Positions 4,058-5,150 of a stretch of 5,150 nt of DNA are shown in pieces. The position numbers were made by a program, and so were the translations under genes. The stretch covers positions 1 through 5,150 of the forward strand of contig DAOUWE010000039.1 in assembly GCA_030667285.1 (NCBI GenBank), in the 5' to 3' direction. Origin of the DNA: Candidatus Shapirobacteria bacterium. Its GTDB lineage: Bacteria > Patescibacteriota > Microgenomatia > UBA12405 > JAUWLS01. Within the stretch, counting starts at the first letter, position 1. The number at the start of each line of letters is the position of its first letter. The notes beneath the pieces are model-generated. The model saw nothing but the letters and a program-made list of their open reading frames with translations. It made no database searches and had not been told where the DNA came from.

Positions 4058-5053
4058 TTTCTTTCCAATTTCTTGAGCGTAGATACCGGTGAGAACTACT
4101 TCGATGGTGAGATAGACAGGGATGGCCAAGATGCCTCCCATGATACCTCCCAGTTTGAAACCAATGATTAAGCTGAAAATGGTTACTAAAGGATTGATGC
4201 CTACGGCTTCCTTCATTATCTTGGGGACGATTAGGTTGTTTTCCAGTTGTTGAACAAAGAAGCTCCAGGCGAGAGCGGCGAGAGCGGTTAGGGGCGAAAC
4301 TGTTAGACCAACCAAGACGGCAGGGACGGTAGCAAGAGTGGGTCCAATGTTGGGGACAAGCTCTAAGAGACCGGCAAGAATGGCTAGTGGTACGGCATAT
4401 TCAAGACCCAAAAAGGCAAATCCAATATAAGAAAGAGTCCCGACAATGATCATGAGTAAAAATTGTGCTCTTACCCAACTTCCTAGTCTTTTTTCGAGGA
4501 GAGAAATGGTGCGGAGTACTTTTTGATTTGATTTTTTACCGAAAAGAAAGAAACTGTAGCGATTTATGTTTTTATGTTCGATTAGAAGGTAAAAAGTGAC
4601 GACAAAAATAATTAGGATGCTGATTAGATTTTGAAAGAGAGAAAGAACAATCCTGACCGCTTCTCGAGGAAGGTTGTCTAGAACTTTAAATTGACTGGTG
4701 ATGTATTGAGGAGTGAAACCAAAAACGGTTACTTGTTCGAAAAGCTGAGGCAGATTTTTGGCTAATTTATTGGTTTGTTCAATGAAAGGAGGAACGATTC
4801 CGGCTACAAAAACGATAAGGACAGAGAGAACGATGATGTAGATTATTAGGATGGCCAGCCAACGAGGAATTTTGTGTTTTTCCAGCTTGTTTACGCTGGG
4901 ATTCAAGGCCCCCATGAATATCAGACCAATAAAGAAAGTGAGGAGAATTTGACGGATTTCGAAGAGAACGTAAATGGAGGCAAGCAAAACGAGGGTGAAG
5001 ATGATTGTTTTGTGCGAGATTTCTATCTTCTTTACCACTACTTTCTTGGACAT
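4037..5053 (-). CDS. AI-2E family transporter (multi-pass membrane protein)
   Basis: The 338-residue, full-length protein belongs to the AI-2E/UPF0118 permease family. Members have been linked to export of autoinducer-2 or other small molecules and to Na+/H+ exchange; the substrate cannot be told from sequence. Hydrophobic segments lie at about 16-31, 35-50, 64-87, 136-158, 198-216, 219-250, 252-268 and 288-325, with a soluble loop around 90-135. Family motifs are ELVPNIGPTLATVPAVLVGL (231-250), QQLENNLIVPKIMKEAVGINP (268-288) and IIGFKLGGIMGGILAIP (296-312). The ATG at 5053 begins a basic N-terminus and lies 9 bases after an extended -10; no Shine-Dalgarno is seen. The TAA stop (4039-4037) is the complement of the conserved CUUAU of the RNase P RNA, and the Lys-rich end (KKSLKKGK) is read antisense to the RNase P P1 strand. 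No other gene in the window suggests quorum sensing. Confidence 0.93.
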   Translation of the reverse strand: MSKKVVVKKIEISHKTIIFTLVLLASIYVLFEIRQILLTFFIGLIFMGALNPSVNKLEKHKIPRWLAILIIYIIVLSVLIVFVAGIVPPFIEQTNKLAKNLPQLFEQVTVFGFTPQYITSQFKVLDNLPREAVRIVLSLFQNLISILIIFVVTFYLLIEHKNINRYSFFLFGKKSNQKVLRTISLLEKRLGSWVRAQFLLMIIVGTLSYIGFAFLGLEYAVPLAILAGLLELVPNIGPTLATVPAVLVGLTVSPLTALAALAWSFFVQQLENNLIVPKIMKEAVGINPLVTIFSLIIGFKLGGIMGGILAIPVYLTIEVVLTGIYAQEIGKKSLKKGK

Positions 5054-5062
5054 CTTAAATTA

Positions 5063-5071
5063 ATTGTAGCA
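5063..5071 (-). promoter_or_regulatory. Extended -10 promoter of the AI-2E transporter gene
   Basis: On the minus strand TGCTACAAT (TG at 5071-5070, hexamer TACAAT at 5068-5063) is an extended -10 ending 9 bases before the ATG. The best -35-like string upstream, TTTAGT (5090-5085), is poor. The predicted 5' leader is only about 0-3 bases, with no Shine-Dalgarno. Confidence 0.62.
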
Positions 5072-5104
5072 TTTTTTAAAAGCCACTAAACACCCTAAGA
5101 AAAG

Positions 5105-5150
5105 TTATTTTTTGTAAGTCATCTTGAGGTCTAAAATTTGGCCCTTTAAA
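5105..5150 (-). CDS. Possible C-terminal end of an upstream gene (partial)
   Basis: Entering from the right edge on the minus strand, one frame reads LKGQILDLKMTYKK and then TAA (5107-5105), 34 bases before the AI-2E -10. The Lys-rich end and clean stop would suit a real C-terminus, but 14 codons cannot show this. A second frame stays open until a stop near 5080, closer to the AI-2E promoter. No family can be named. Confidence 0.25.
   Translation of the reverse strand, partial: LKGQILDLKMTYKK

Noticed and set aside
4874..5089. Plus-strand open frame of 71 codons
   Set aside because: It is antisense to the N-terminus of the AI-2E transporter and its promoter; no domain and no start signal.
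1..5150. CRISPR array, transposon ends, tRNA genes, toxin genes or a phage-defence system
   Set aside because: No regularly spaced repeats, inverted-repeat ends, cloverleaf sequences or defence-type motifs were seen on either strand; the confident genes are housekeeping, envelope and regulatory.

Overview
The window looks like a piece of a small-genome Candidate Phyla Radiation (Patescibacteria) chromosome, most like Microgenomates. This is inferred from the gene families and layout, not from a marker phylogeny. The supporting signs are tightly packed or overlapping genes, several short lineage-typical domains (DUF4446, DUF3048, DUF5679, a winged-helix/nucleotidyltransferase fusion), a reduced RNase P RNA and moderately AT-rich DNA. 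All seven stop codons that are visible for confident genes are TAA or TAG. No gene needs an in-frame TGA, which argues against the TGA=Gly code of Gracilibacteria/SR1.

Layout. From about 3246 down to 1, the minus strand carries a co-directional cluster: a DUF4446 membrane protein (3210-2752), a DUF3048/YerB-like exported protein (2751-1483), a winged-helix plus nucleotidyltransferase-fold regulator (1505-921), a 60-residue AbrB/MazE-type DNA-binding protein (910-728), and the N-terminal part of SecD (676-1, cut by the window edge). The first three genes abut or overlap, so they are almost certainly one transcript. secD has its own promoter in the 51-base gap before it.

A divergent promoter region (3211-3292) separates this cluster from a plus-strand group: a lysine-rich 70-residue single-pass membrane protein (3293-3505), a 50-residue zinc-ribbon protein of the DUF5679 type (3547-3699), a GC-rich hairpin (3715-3746), and the RNase P RNA gene rnpB (about 3809-4057). 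An AI-2E-family transporter gene (5053-4037, minus) runs convergently into rnpB and overlaps its last 21 bases. The final 46 bases may hold the end of another minus-strand gene.

The most notable signal is transcriptional. Four protein genes that head a transcript (secD, the DUF4446 gene, the 70-residue protein gene and the AI-2E gene) each have a good sigma70-type -10 element ending only 6-9 bases before the ATG, and none has a Shine-Dalgarno sequence. They should give leaderless or nearly leaderless mRNAs. Two genes without an adjacent promoter (DUF3048, DUF5679) have good Shine-Dalgarno sequences instead. The rnpB promoter, whose -10 lies 6 bases before the first base of the P1 helix, calibrates the start-site distance. 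I see no mobile element, CRISPR array, tRNA or defence system.
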